NCBI GenBank assembly: GCA_964526695.1
Contig: CAZGJA010000080.1
Coordinates: forward strand, 14,207 to 78,206
Direction: 5' to 3'
Length of the DNA stretch: 64,000 nucleotides
From: JABWBH01 sp964526695
GTDB taxonomy: Bacteria; Planctomycetota; Phycisphaerae; UBA1845
In this document: in pieces, positions 33,746 to 41,906 of the stretch
How the letters are laid out: the number at the start of each line of letters is the position of its first letter
How positions within the stretch are numbered: the stretch's first letter is position 1
Program-made: the position numbers and the translations under genes
Notes under the pieces: model-generated
What the model was told of the DNA's origin: nothing
The model's input: only the letters and a program-made list of their open reading frames with translations
Databases searched by the model: none

Positions 33746-35314
33746 ATGTTGATGTTGCCGCCGATGTGTGGGGCATGGTCTTTGCTGTTAGGTGCGCAGA
33801 CTCCCAATGATCCGCGCATCATCAGCCGCAGCGAGATCGCTCCGACGCCGCCCGCGCTCACCGAAATGATGGAGCGACGACTGCGGGGGCTGAAGACGGC
33901 GCATATCGAATCCGCCTGGCATTGGCACGATCGTGATCGCACCACGTTCTTCACCCACAAGTTCGCCGAGAACTCCCTGCTCGAAGTTCGGCGCGGTGAT
34001 GCCGATGGACTGGTCTTCCCCACCACGGCGGGCCAGCCCTTCTCCCATTCCCCAATCTATGTGCTGCGCGAGGGCCGCACGAAGTCCGAATGGAAATACA
34101 TCGAGGGTTCACTCGGCGCGGGCGTGCGGCTGGAGGATGAGGAGTTCACGTCCGCCGTTTACGACTTCCGCGTGTGGGGGCTTCAGCCGATTGCGTCCGG
34201 ACCTTCCAACTATGACTTCCGTGAAGGGCATTTTGATCCGCGGATTGTGATGGACGCCGTCTATCGCGATCGGGCGGATTCCGCCCGGCAGGAGGACATC
34301 GGCGGCGGCATGGTGCGCGTGACCCTGGGCTTCAATGAAGGCGGGGGCGCCGTTTATGAGTTGTCCGAGCGGGAAGACTTCTCTCCTCATCTGATTGTGG
34401 TGACGGACGGGCAGGGACAGGAAGTCTGGAAATCGGCGTTCCGCTGCAGGAAAACCGGGGATCGTTGGTTCCCCCATTGGATGCACTTCGAGTACCACGG
34501 CGAGCCGCTGGCCACCGTCGACGTGCTCCACGCCTCCTTCAACGACCCGGCGCATCCCGCGCAGCTCGCTCCCGGCGCCGAGCTGGGTCTGTCTGCGGGA
34601 ACCAACCTGACCGTCTGGTCCCGCGGCGGCCAGGAGCTGCGCTATTGGGACGGCGAGGGCATTGCCACCCTCGAAGACTATTCCGACGGCTTGCGCGAAG
34701 GGCGGATTGACAACTCCGAGTTCCTCCACAGATGTGAATCCAACAAGACCGATCCGCCCGGTCGGTTTCCCACATCCGCCTCGCGCCTCTTCGTTGAGGC
34801 GGCGTCCGACCTCCTCCGACGCCCTCGCTTGTGGGAGCAGTACACCCGGGACTTCATTACCCTCTACAACCTCAAGCCCGACCAGGCCTTTGCCGCATGG
34901 GCCGTCTGGCGAGAATGTCACGACTCCGCTCAGACGTATCTTGCCGACCGGCAACGCGAGATCGACGCCGTCGAGCGGACCTTGCGCGCGTTGCAAGCCA
35001 GCCCCGACAGGCCCGGCACGGAGGCTCGAGTTGCAGACGAGTCTCGCGGCGCTGCCACCTCAGCCGACCCGCCGAATGCTCCGGACAAGGGGCTCGCGCG
35101 ACAGTCCGGGCGCACGAATCCCAACAGTTCTCAAGAAATGACTCGCCTTGAGGGGCGAGTGGCCGCGCTGTGGGCTCCCGTCGAAAGCGTCTTTGCACAG
35201 CGCCTCAAGCCGCGCCTCAAGTCTCTCCTCACCCAAGACCAGATCGCCGCGGGCGACGAGGCCAAAAGGCGACTCGAATCCTTGATGCAGTCGTCCCTCA
35301 CCGCCGATGATTGA
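33746..35314 (+). CDS. secreted protein of unknown function
   Basis: A 522-residue protein starting at ATG 33746 (MLMLPPMCGAWSLLLGAQ), with GGAG 6 nt upstream. The short hydrophobic N-terminus suggests export but is a weak signal. The body is an outer-membrane-lipoprotein-like or LolA-like beta domain (IESAWHWHDRDRTTFFTHKF, GQEVWKSAFRCRKTGDRWFP). An alpha-helical tail with ADRQREIDAVERTLRALQAS ends the protein. No catalytic motif is recognised. Likely a large planctomycete-style exported protein. Confidence 0.7.
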   Translation: MLMLPPMCGAWSLLLGAQTPNDPRIISRSEIAPTPPALTEMMERRLRGLKTAHIESAWHWHDRDRTTFFTHKFAENSLLEVRRGDADGLVFPTTAGQPFSHSPIYVLREGRTKSEWKYIEGSLGAGVRLEDEEFTSAVYDFRVWGLQPIASGPSNYDFREGHFDPRIVMDAVYRDRADSARQEDIGGGMVRVTLGFNEGGGAVYELSEREDFSPHLIVVTDGQGQEVWKSAFRCRKTGDRWFPHWMHFEYHGEPLATVDVLHASFNDPAHPAQLAPGAELGLSAGTNLTVWSRGGQELRYWDGEGIATLEDYSDGLREGRIDNSEFLHRCESNKTDPPGRFPTSASRLFVEAASDLLRRPRLWEQYTRDFITLYNLKPDQAFAAWAVWRECHDSAQTYLADRQREIDAVERTLRALQASPDRPGTEARVADESRGAATSADPPNAPDKGLARQSGRTNPNSSQEMTRLEGRVAALWAPVESVFAQRLKPRLKSLLTQDQIAAGDEAKRRLESLMQSSLTADD

Positions 35315-35365
35315 CCCGTCCGCGCTGCTGCTTATCTCGCGCAACGACGAGTCCGAGGTCGGCGC

Positions 35366-36499
35366 TCAACCCGTGTCCGCCCGGCGCGTCAGCAGCGTCA
35401 AGAACATGGGAACCCCCACCACTGCCGTGACCACGCCGATCGGCAGGATCGAGCCGGAGAGCTGCCGCCCCGTCAGCGTCCCGACCCAGCCCATCGCCGA
35501 CTGCCCCAGCCAGTCGCACACCATCAGAAACGCCGCCCCCGTCAGCAGCGACGCCGGCAGCAGCACGCGGCAGTCCCTCCCCACCACCAGCGCCGCCAGA
35601 TGTGGCACGATCAGCCCGACGAAGCCGATCGGCCCGCACTGCGCCACCACCGCCGCCGTCGCCAGCGTGCACGCCAGCACGATGAGCCGCTGCAGCCGCC
35701 GCACGTTCACGCCGCGGCTGACGGCCAGCTCGTCACCCATGCGGTATTGATTCATCGCCGGCGACAGCATGACGAGCACGGTCGCGGCGGGCACGATGAA
35801 CGGCAGCAGGGAAACGCTTCGCGCGTGCGTCACCGTGTCCAGCGAGCCCATCATCCAGCGGATCATCTCGAACGCCATGCGCTCGTTGGACAGGAATTGC
35901 AGCAGCAGAATCATCGCCGAGCAGAACATGCCCAGCGTCACGCCGGAAAGCAGCATCTCATTGGAGGTCCAGTGCCGCGAGCCGCGCGCGAACAGGTGAA
36001 CCACGCCCACCACCGCAAGCCCCCCCGCAAACGCCGGCAACGTGGTGAGCGAAACGCCCAACACGTGCTCGTGAAGCGCCAGCCGGATGGCGATCATCGC
36101 GCCCAGCGCCGCGCCGCTGGCCACCCCCAACGTGTACGGCGTCGCCAGCGGATTGCGGAAAAGCACCTGGAACGACGCTCCGCAGATCGCCAGCGTCGCC
36201 CCGACCGTCAGCGCCAGCAGACTTCGCGCCAGGCGGAAATCAAACCCGATGCTGACGGCCGTGCGGTTGTAGGTTTCCCGCTCTTCATCATCGACGCGCC
36301 CGTCGCCATTGCGGTCCACGCCGGGCTTGGCGAGCAGCCGCGCGGCGTCGATGGGCAGCCCGAGACGCGCGCGCCACGCGTCCGACCACGCCACCAGCCC
36401 GCGCTGCGAGCCGATGCCCGGGCTGATGACCAGCAGCGCCGCGAGGAGTGCGACTCCCGCCGTCATGCGCGCCAGCAGTGCGCGTTTCGAGAGGCTCAT
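35366..36499 (-). CDS. FecCD/BtuC-type ABC importer permease with EF-hand loop
   Basis: A 377-residue permease with the family's ten-helix pattern (ALLARMTAGVALLAALLVIS; LLALTVGATLAICGASFQVL; CGPIGFVGLIVPHLA, the permease-ATPase coupling motif; ending VVGVPMFLTLLTRR). It overlaps the ATPase gene by four bases. It carries metal-chelate substrates across the inner membrane. Between the first and second helix sits a perfect EF-hand loop, residues 62-73: DRNGDGRVDDEE (D1, N3, D5, G6, V8, D9, E12). That is not usual for this family and implies calcium binding on the periplasmic side. Confidence 0.92.
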   Translation of the reverse strand: MSLSKRALLARMTAGVALLAALLVISPGIGSQRGLVAWSDAWRARLGLPIDAARLLAKPGVDRNGDGRVDDEERETYNRTAVSIGFDFRLARSLLALTVGATLAICGASFQVLFRNPLATPYTLGVASGAALGAMIAIRLALHEHVLGVSLTTLPAFAGGLAVVGVVHLFARGSRHWTSNEMLLSGVTLGMFCSAMILLLQFLSNERMAFEMIRWMMGSLDTVTHARSVSLLPFIVPAATVLVMLSPAMNQYRMGDELAVSRGVNVRRLQRLIVLACTLATAAVVAQCGPIGFVGLIVPHLAALVVGRDCRVLLPASLLTGAAFLMVCDWLGQSAMGWVGTLTGRQLSGSILPIGVVTAVVGVPMFLTLLTRRADTG

Positions 36500-37335
36500 C
36501 CTCGCGGCTCCCCTTGGGGTCCAATCTCGGGCACGAGCCAGCTTGCCCCGCCGCGTGTCGTCGCGGCGGAGAACGGCATGTCGAACGCGGCCTGCAGAAC
36601 GTCAGGTTGCACGACATCGCGCGTCTCGCCGATGCCGGCAACCCGCCCCTCGGCAAGCAGCAGGGCATGGGTGCAGAACCGCAGCGCCAGGTTCACGTCG
36701 TGCAGCACGATCACGGCCGCGCCGCCGCCCTCGCGAACCCGGCGCTCGACGACGCCGAGGATGCCAAGCTGATGCTTCACGTCCAGCGACGCCGTCGGCT
36801 CGTCCAACAGCATCAGCCGCGGCGCCTGCGCCAGGCACGCGGCCAGGTGTACGCGCCGCGCTTCTCCGCCGGAGAGCGTGGCGAGCGCCCGCGTCGAGAA
36901 TCCCGACAGCCCGGCCGCGACCAGCGACGCTTCCGCGATGCGATGATCCTCCGCGGATTCAAAGAAGTTGAGCGCGCGAAACGGATGCCGCCCGAGCAGC
37001 ACCACATCCAGCGCGCTGAGGGTCGTGTCCGAAGGCGCGTGCTGCGGCAGGTACGCCACGCATCGCGCCCGCTCCCGCAGCGACCACGCATCCAGCGGGC
37101 GAGACAGCAGTTCGATGCCTCCGCTGCGCGCCGGCAGCAGCCCGGCCATGAGCTTCAGCAGCGTGGACTTGCCCGCGCCGTTCGCGCCTAGAATCGCCCA
37201 GACCTGCCCCGCTTCAACATCGACCGTGATCGGTCCGACCGTGTCCCGCTGCGGCGCATAACCGAAGCGCACGCCGCCCACGCGCAGCAACGGGGATTCG
37301 GGGTTGTTCGGATTGGGTAGGTTCGATGCCCGCAC
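36496..37335 (-). CDS. FecE/BtuD-type ABC transporter ATPase
   Basis: A 279-residue nucleotide-binding subunit. Walker A is GANGAGKST, the signature is LSGGEARRVHLAACLAQ, Walker B LMLLDEPTASLD, followed by VIVLHDVNLAL (His switch). The 4-bp ATGA overlap with the permease indicates coupled translation. The substrate (cobalamin, heme or ferric siderophore) cannot be decided from sequence. The C-terminal extension (SWLVPEIGPQGEPRG) is short. Confidence 0.94.
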   Translation of the reverse strand: MRASNLPNPNNPESPLLRVGGVRFGYAPQRDTVGPITVDVEAGQVWAILGANGAGKSTLLKLMAGLLPARSGGIELLSRPLDAWSLRERARCVAYLPQHAPSDTTLSALDVVLLGRHPFRALNFFESAEDHRIAEASLVAAGLSGFSTRALATLSGGEARRVHLAACLAQAPRLMLLDEPTASLDVKHQLGILGVVERRVREGGGAAVIVLHDVNLALRFCTHALLLAEGRVAGIGETRDVVQPDVLQAAFDMPFSAATTRGGASWLVPEIGPQGEPRG

Positions 37336-37503
37336 AAGTCATCCGGCGAAAGGGTGTGGAGAAATCTCCCGGTTTTCGACGCTGCTGTCCTGAGTGCTGG
37401 CAGCAGCTTACGAGCCGCGAACCACCCTACAAGCGCGTTGACTCAGGCAAGGTCGGCGTAGCCTCGTCCCAGCCGCAGGTCTGGGTGGCACGGTCTGACG
37501 TCA

Positions 37504-37606
37504 GGGTGGCACGGTCTGGCGTACTCGCCAGGCCGTGGCGGCCGCGAAACACGAGCGCTTTCTTGGACACACCCCACGGGTCCGCTGCTGCGGACCCGTG
37601 CCACCC
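37504..37606. repeat. 100-bp bipartite palindromic repeat, full copy
   Basis: GGGTGGCACGGTCTGGCGTA to CGGACCCGTGCCACCC. Hairpin 1 is at 37507-37538, hairpin 2 is ACGGGTCCGC-TGCT-GCGGACCCGT (37576-37599). The 11-bp ends GGGTGGCACGG and CCGTGCCACCC are exact inverted repeats. A truncated extra start (GGGTGGCACGGTCTGACGTC) directly precedes it. It splits the ABC importer genes. Confidence 0.85.
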
Positions 37607-37644
37607 GCCAGTTTGGATATGTTCATCGCGTTGCAGCCGTCTTC

Positions 37645-38640
37645 TCACGGTCGCGGCGCGGAGTCCGTCGAAGTCGGCGGGTGAATCAAGTCCAGGAAGA
37701 CCCGCGCCAGCTCCACCACCCGCGGCGACGGAATCAGCGAGCCGGCGTACCGCGGCTCATCGCCAAGGATGTGGACGCGCCCGGTGGTGCAGGCCGGGAT
37801 CGGCCCCGTCTCGCGCCACTGCTCCGCCATCTGCCGCCCAAGCTCCCGCGTCACGTGCACCTCGGGCATCAGCTCGATGATGACGTCCGGAGCGCGTGCG
37901 ACGATGTCCTCCAGCGACACCTGCGGGTATTGGATGTCGATGTCGCCGAAGAGGTTTTGCCCGCCTGCCAACGTGATCAGCTCGTCGTGAATCGTGCCGC
38001 GCGCCGACGTGAGAATGTCCTTCAGCCCGGCCGGATTCCGCGCCGTGGTCAGCAGCACGCGCGGGCGCGGCGCGGCGCCAAGCCGGCGCTGGGCTTCCAG
38101 CCGCAGCGAATCCAGCCCGCCCCGCAGGCCCTCCACGCACTGGCGCGCCTCCTCATCCCGACCGACAAGCCGACCAACGTCCTCGACCGTCTTGAACAAA
38201 TCCGCCAGCGTCTCCGTTGGATCGTGGTACAGGCGGATGGCGTGCCGCGCGCAGAGTTGCTCGACCTGCTCGTTGCGACCTCGAAGGATGATCAAGTCGG
38301 GACGCAGCGCGATGATGCGCTCCAGATCGGGGTCATAAAGACCTCCGACGCGCGGCCTGTCCGCGAGCTCGGCGGGGAAGAACGTGAACCGGCTGACGCC
38401 GACGATGCGATCCGCCACGCCCAGCGCGGCGAGAATCTCATCCGCGTTCGGCGCGATGGTGACGATGCGCGAAGGCACCGCGTCGGTGGCGGATGCGGAC
38501 GGCGGAGGGTTGGGCGGCGCGGCCCGGCGACAACTCGCCAAGAGCAGCATCCCCGCGAGGAGTGCTCGGCCGAATCCGCGCGGGCTTGAGCCGGCGGCTT
38601 GTCGCAAGGGAAGCAAGGGACTGCGGCTACGGCGACGCAT
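37645..38640 (-). CDS. periplasmic binding lipoprotein of the ABC importer (BtuF-like)
   Basis: A 331-residue class III solute-binding protein. ATG 38640 has GGGAAAG upstream and overlaps the preceding TPR gene. The signal ALLAGMLLLASC ends in a lipobox Cys. Family marks are RIVTIAPNADEILAALG, IVGVSRFTFFP, IIALRPDLIILRG, then LPRVLLTTARN and a C-terminal AGSLIPSPRVVELA. It delivers the substrate to the 35366/36496 transporter, which lies downstream past a repeat element. No cobalamin riboswitch was recognised. Confidence 0.9.
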   Translation of the reverse strand: MRRRSRSPLLPLRQAAGSSPRGFGRALLAGMLLLASCRRAAPPNPPPSASATDAVPSRIVTIAPNADEILAALGVADRIVGVSRFTFFPAELADRPRVGGLYDPDLERIIALRPDLIILRGRNEQVEQLCARHAIRLYHDPTETLADLFKTVEDVGRLVGRDEEARQCVEGLRGGLDSLRLEAQRRLGAAPRPRVLLTTARNPAGLKDILTSARGTIHDELITLAGGQNLFGDIDIQYPQVSLEDIVARAPDVIIELMPEVHVTRELGRQMAEQWRETGPIPACTTGRVHILGDEPRYAGSLIPSPRVVELARVFLDLIHPPTSTDSAPRP

Positions 38641-40720
38641 GATCGGTCTTTCCCGCGGTGTAGAGTTCGATCCGCCGCGCCGCCTCCGCCGCCAGCCGCG
38701 ACCGGGATCGCTGCTCGGCAAGCTCGCGCGAACGATGGGCGGCCGCGACGGCCTCCTCAAACCGCCCCGCCTCCGCGAACGCCTCCGCCAGCGTCAGCAG
38801 CGCGTCCGGATGCGCATCGTCCAGCAGCGCGCTGGCCTGACGCGCCCAACGCACGGCCTCCTCTCCGTCGCGCAGCGACGGATCCGGGTTCCGCGTCAGC
38901 AACGTCGCCAGTTGATTCAGCAGCGGTACGCTCCGCGGGTTGGCTTCCACCCCCTCGCGCAGAACATCCAGACCGCGTCGCGCCACGGCCGAGGCGTCTC
39001 CGGCTTCGTGCAAGGCGAGCTTGCCATAAACCTCCGCCAGATCACCGAACGCCTCCGCCCGCCGAGGATCCAGCGCGATCGCACGGTGCAGCGCATCACG
39101 TGCCTCGTTCAAGCCGACCAGGTCCGGCTCCGCCAGCAGCAACCCGCGTCCCAGGTAATGCCAGGCGATCACGTCCTTGGGATTCTGTGACAGCGCGTAG
39201 CGATAGTGATCCAGCGCGATGTGCATCGCCTCGATGTGGCCCAGCCCCATGGCCTGATGGGCAAGCTCATTGGCGTACTGCACGTGGGCGATGGAACTGG
39301 TCGGGCACGCGCGAATCGCCTGCCGCCACAGCGACAGCGAACCCTGCCAATGCTCCGCCTGCCGTGATGTCAACCGATGCAGCCCCGCGACGGCCGCCGC
39401 GCAGACGAGCAACGTCGCGCCGGCCCGCACCGTCAATCGCCCTCCCGCTCCCGGGCCAAAAGCTCGAGCCGCCGCGCCGCCCGCGATCACCGCCAGCGGC
39501 AGACACGCCAGATAGCTGTATCGATCCGCCACAAGCTGCGGCCCGCTCTGAAAAAAGCCCAGCACCGGCGCCAGCGCAAGCCCATACACCGCCAGCCCCG
39601 CCGCTACCCACGGATGCCGACGCCGCCCGCGCCACGCCATCACGCCCACCGCCGCGATCATCGCCGCGATCAGCCAAAGCCCCCCCCCCAGCAGCTCGTC
39701 GCGCGACGGGATCTGAATCAACGGCCCCAGCCCGACCGGCACGACCGTCTTGTGAATATAGAACCCCAGCCCGCGACACGCCTGTGCCAGCCGCAGCGTC
39801 AGCGGATATTCCGCCAGTGTGTAGGCCGCCCCCGCGCCGCGCTGCGCCCCCCACGCCATCCCCGCCGCCGCCGCCGCCGCCGCCCACATCGGCGTCTTCT
39901 CGACGAGCAACCGGCGAAGCCGCGACACGCCTTCCGCATCGCGCCATCGTCGCAGCGGATAAGCATCCATCACCAGCAGCGCCGCCGGCAACACCATCGC
40001 AGAAGCCTTGGCCATCAGCGCGAGGACGAACAACCCAAAGGTTGCGAGCCTCCACGGAGGACTCAGCGCCTCGGCGCCTCCGCCGCGACTCACCCGTTCG
40101 CAAACAAGCGCGGACGGATCGCCGTCGGTGAAAGCAACTGGCGCATCCGCGTCGCCGCCCGCCAGGCTCCGCAGCCAGCAAAGCGTCGCACCCAGCAGCA
40201 GCGCCATGCACAGCACGTCCCGCCGCTCCGTGACCCACGCGACCGACTCCGCGCGCAAGGGATGCACCGCAAACACCAGCGCCGCCACCCCCGCGCCGAC
40301 CACCAGCGGAAGCGAGCGCAGGTCCGGCGGCGGACCGCTCCACGCGGCTCGAATCAGCCGTCGCGCGATGAAATACACCAGCACCGCCGACACCGCGTGC
40401 AGCAGCACGTTCGTCAGGTGATAGCCGAACGCCTCCAGCGACCACAGCCCCGCCCGATGCAACGCGTCGTCCGCCGCATAGCTCAGCCACGTCAGCGGCT
40501 GCCAGTGCCCGCCGGCGTTCGTCGTGAACATCCAGCGAAGGTGCTCCGCCGAGAAACCGCGAAAGGACGCGTTCTGCTCGATCAGCTTGTCGTCGTCCCA
40601 GTTGACGAACCCGCCTTCCAGCGCCGGCTCGAACGCCGTCAGCACGGCGCCGAGAATCAGCAGCGGCGCCAGCCACCGCAGGCGGGTAGGAGGATTCGGG
40701 ATGACCGAGTCAGCAGTCAA
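38627..40720 (-). CDS. TMTC-like membrane TPR protein (GT-C fold)
   Basis: A 697-residue protein. The first 440 residues are multi-span and carry marks of the TMTC/GT-C family: FVNWDDDKLI after the first helix (acidic motif), GYHLTNVLLHAVSAVL, and HPLRAESVAWVTERRDV. The last 250 residues are TPR-like (HVQYANELAHQAMGLGHIEA, HYLGRGLLLAEPDLVGLNEA, ALLTLAEAFAEAGRFEE). It probably transfers a sugar to exported protein. A C10 run (39680-39689) lies in the coding strand. The start at TTG 40720 lacks a clear ribosome-binding site. Paralogue at 49288. Confidence 0.85.
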   Translation of the reverse strand: MTADSVIPNPPTRLRWLAPLLILGAVLTAFEPALEGGFVNWDDDKLIEQNASFRGFSAEHLRWMFTTNAGGHWQPLTWLSYAADDALHRAGLWSLEAFGYHLTNVLLHAVSAVLVYFIARRLIRAAWSGPPPDLRSLPLVVGAGVAALVFAVHPLRAESVAWVTERRDVLCMALLLGATLCWLRSLAGGDADAPVAFTDGDPSALVCERVSRGGGAEALSPPWRLATFGLFVLALMAKASAMVLPAALLVMDAYPLRRWRDAEGVSRLRRLLVEKTPMWAAAAAAAGMAWGAQRGAGAAYTLAEYPLTLRLAQACRGLGFYIHKTVVPVGLGPLIQIPSRDELLGGGLWLIAAMIAAVGVMAWRGRRRHPWVAAGLAVYGLALAPVLGFFQSGPQLVADRYSYLACLPLAVIAGGAAARAFGPGAGGRLTVRAGATLLVCAAAVAGLHRLTSRQAEHWQGSLSLWRQAIRACPTSSIAHVQYANELAHQAMGLGHIEAMHIALDHYRYALSQNPKDVIAWHYLGRGLLLAEPDLVGLNEARDALHRAIALDPRRAEAFGDLAEVYGKLALHEAGDASAVARRGLDVLREGVEANPRSVPLLNQLATLLTRNPDPSLRDGEEAVRWARQASALLDDAHPDALLTLAEAFAEAGRFEEAVAAAHRSRELAEQRSRSRLAAEAARRIELYTAGKTDHASP

Positions 40721-41002
40721 AAGAAAGGCGACCCCCTCGCGCGACGATTATCGGCCGGCATGAACAGAACGGAGAACGCAAGTCTCGCATCGGCGGACGG
40801 TCACGCCTCGCCCGCTGCGTTTGCACGGCCGCCGCCGACCGATACGATAGGGACCGCGGGTCTGACGCGAAATCGCCCACGCCGCGCCGGCCTCGACGTG
40901 CCGATGGCGCGGCGCTCCGGGCGGTCCGGCGGACCTGCGCCGCGCGGGGCGCGCCGTGCCGATCCCGGCGGTAAGCACAGGCATTCTACTTCGGCGGACA
41001 TC

Positions 41003-41587
41003 ATGAACAAACGAGACTTCATTACGGTCGTGTCCGGGCTGCCGCGATCCGGCACCTCGATGGCCATGAGCATGTTGGAAACCGCGGGCTTTGCCGTCGT
41101 GCAGGACGGCATCCGCACCGCGGACGAGGACAACCCCAAGGGCTACTACGAGTTCGAGCGCGTCAAGAAGCTCACCGAGGGCGACACGGCGTGGTTGCCG
41201 GACGCGGTGGGCAAGGTGGTCAAGGTCATCTCGCGCCTGCTCATCGAGCTGCCGCCGGGCTTTAAGTACAAGGTCGTGTGGATGCGGCGCAACATCGACG
41301 AGATCATCCAGTCGCAGAAGAAAATGCTCGTCCGTCGCGGAACCTACGACGCCTCGGTCCAGGACGACGAAATCCGCCGCATGTTGCTGCGCCACGTGGA
41401 GAAGACGCTCTCCACGATCAAGGAGCGCTCGTACATCGACCTGCTCTTCACCAACTACAACAAGCTGCTCACCGGCTCGCACGAGGAGGTGGAACACCTC
41501 GCGAAGTTCCTCGACATCCCCAATGTAGAGGTCATGACCAAGGTCGTGGACCAGAGCCTCTACCGCAACCGCGCCGGGGGGAGCTGA
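41003..41587 (+). CDS. sulfotransferase-family P-loop protein
   Basis: A 194-residue protein starting MNKRDFITVVSGLPRSGTSM. Residues about 10-19 form the 5'-PSB (PAPS-binding) loop of sulfotransferases. Then DNPKGYYEFERVK, KYKVVWMRRNIDEIIQSQKK (the second family region, with Arg/Ser contacts), and DLLFTNYNKLLTGSHEEVEH with LAKFLDIP close the fold. It is short for the family but looks complete. GGCGGA upstream is a weak site. The two sulfatase relics at 51.7 and 54.4 kb are the only other sulfate-linked genes here. Confidence 0.82.
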   Translation: MNKRDFITVVSGLPRSGTSMAMSMLETAGFAVVQDGIRTADEDNPKGYYEFERVKKLTEGDTAWLPDAVGKVVKVISRLLIELPPGFKYKVVWMRRNIDEIIQSQKKMLVRRGTYDASVQDDEIRRMLLRHVEKTLSTIKERSYIDLLFTNYNKLLTGSHEEVEHLAKFLDIPNVEVMTKVVDQSLYRNRAGGS

Positions 41588-41746
41588 CGCACGCGGACAG
41601 CCCGGCTCGGCGCCGCGGAGGAGCTGCGCAGCGAAGGTCGCGCATGGATTCGGAACATGACATTCACGCGAATCACGTTTGATCCTCTGGTCTGTACCGG
41701 GAAAGCGTGCATACGAGGACTGCGTTTCCCCGTGTCGCGGCTCTGA

Positions 41747-41849
41747 TCAGAGCCGCGCGCGTCAGCAAGCGAGCCGTTCGATCATCCCTGGCGGGAACGG
41801 TCCCGCATCCGCGCTCGTGCGGCGCGCTCCCTCACGGTCGCGGCTCTGA
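41747..41849. repeat. SEPR/LPYGRGS-type palindromic repeat, full copy
   Basis: TCAGAGCCGCGCGCGTCAGC AAGCGAGC (from 41747) inverted at GCGCGCTCCCTCACGGTCGC GGCTCTGA (to 41849). It is the full-length relative of the copy inside mnmE. It fills the 319-bp gap 41588-41906; no gene is seen there. Confidence 0.75.
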
Positions 41850-41906
41850 TCGCGGAGAGGTTTCGATCGCGATTCCGAGAACCTGGTATCGCTCATCGGT
41901 CGAGCA

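Noticed and set aside
37336..37644. Cobalamin riboswitch upstream of the ABC importer ATPase
   Set aside because: No B12-box-like core was seen; the space is filled by the palindromic repeat.
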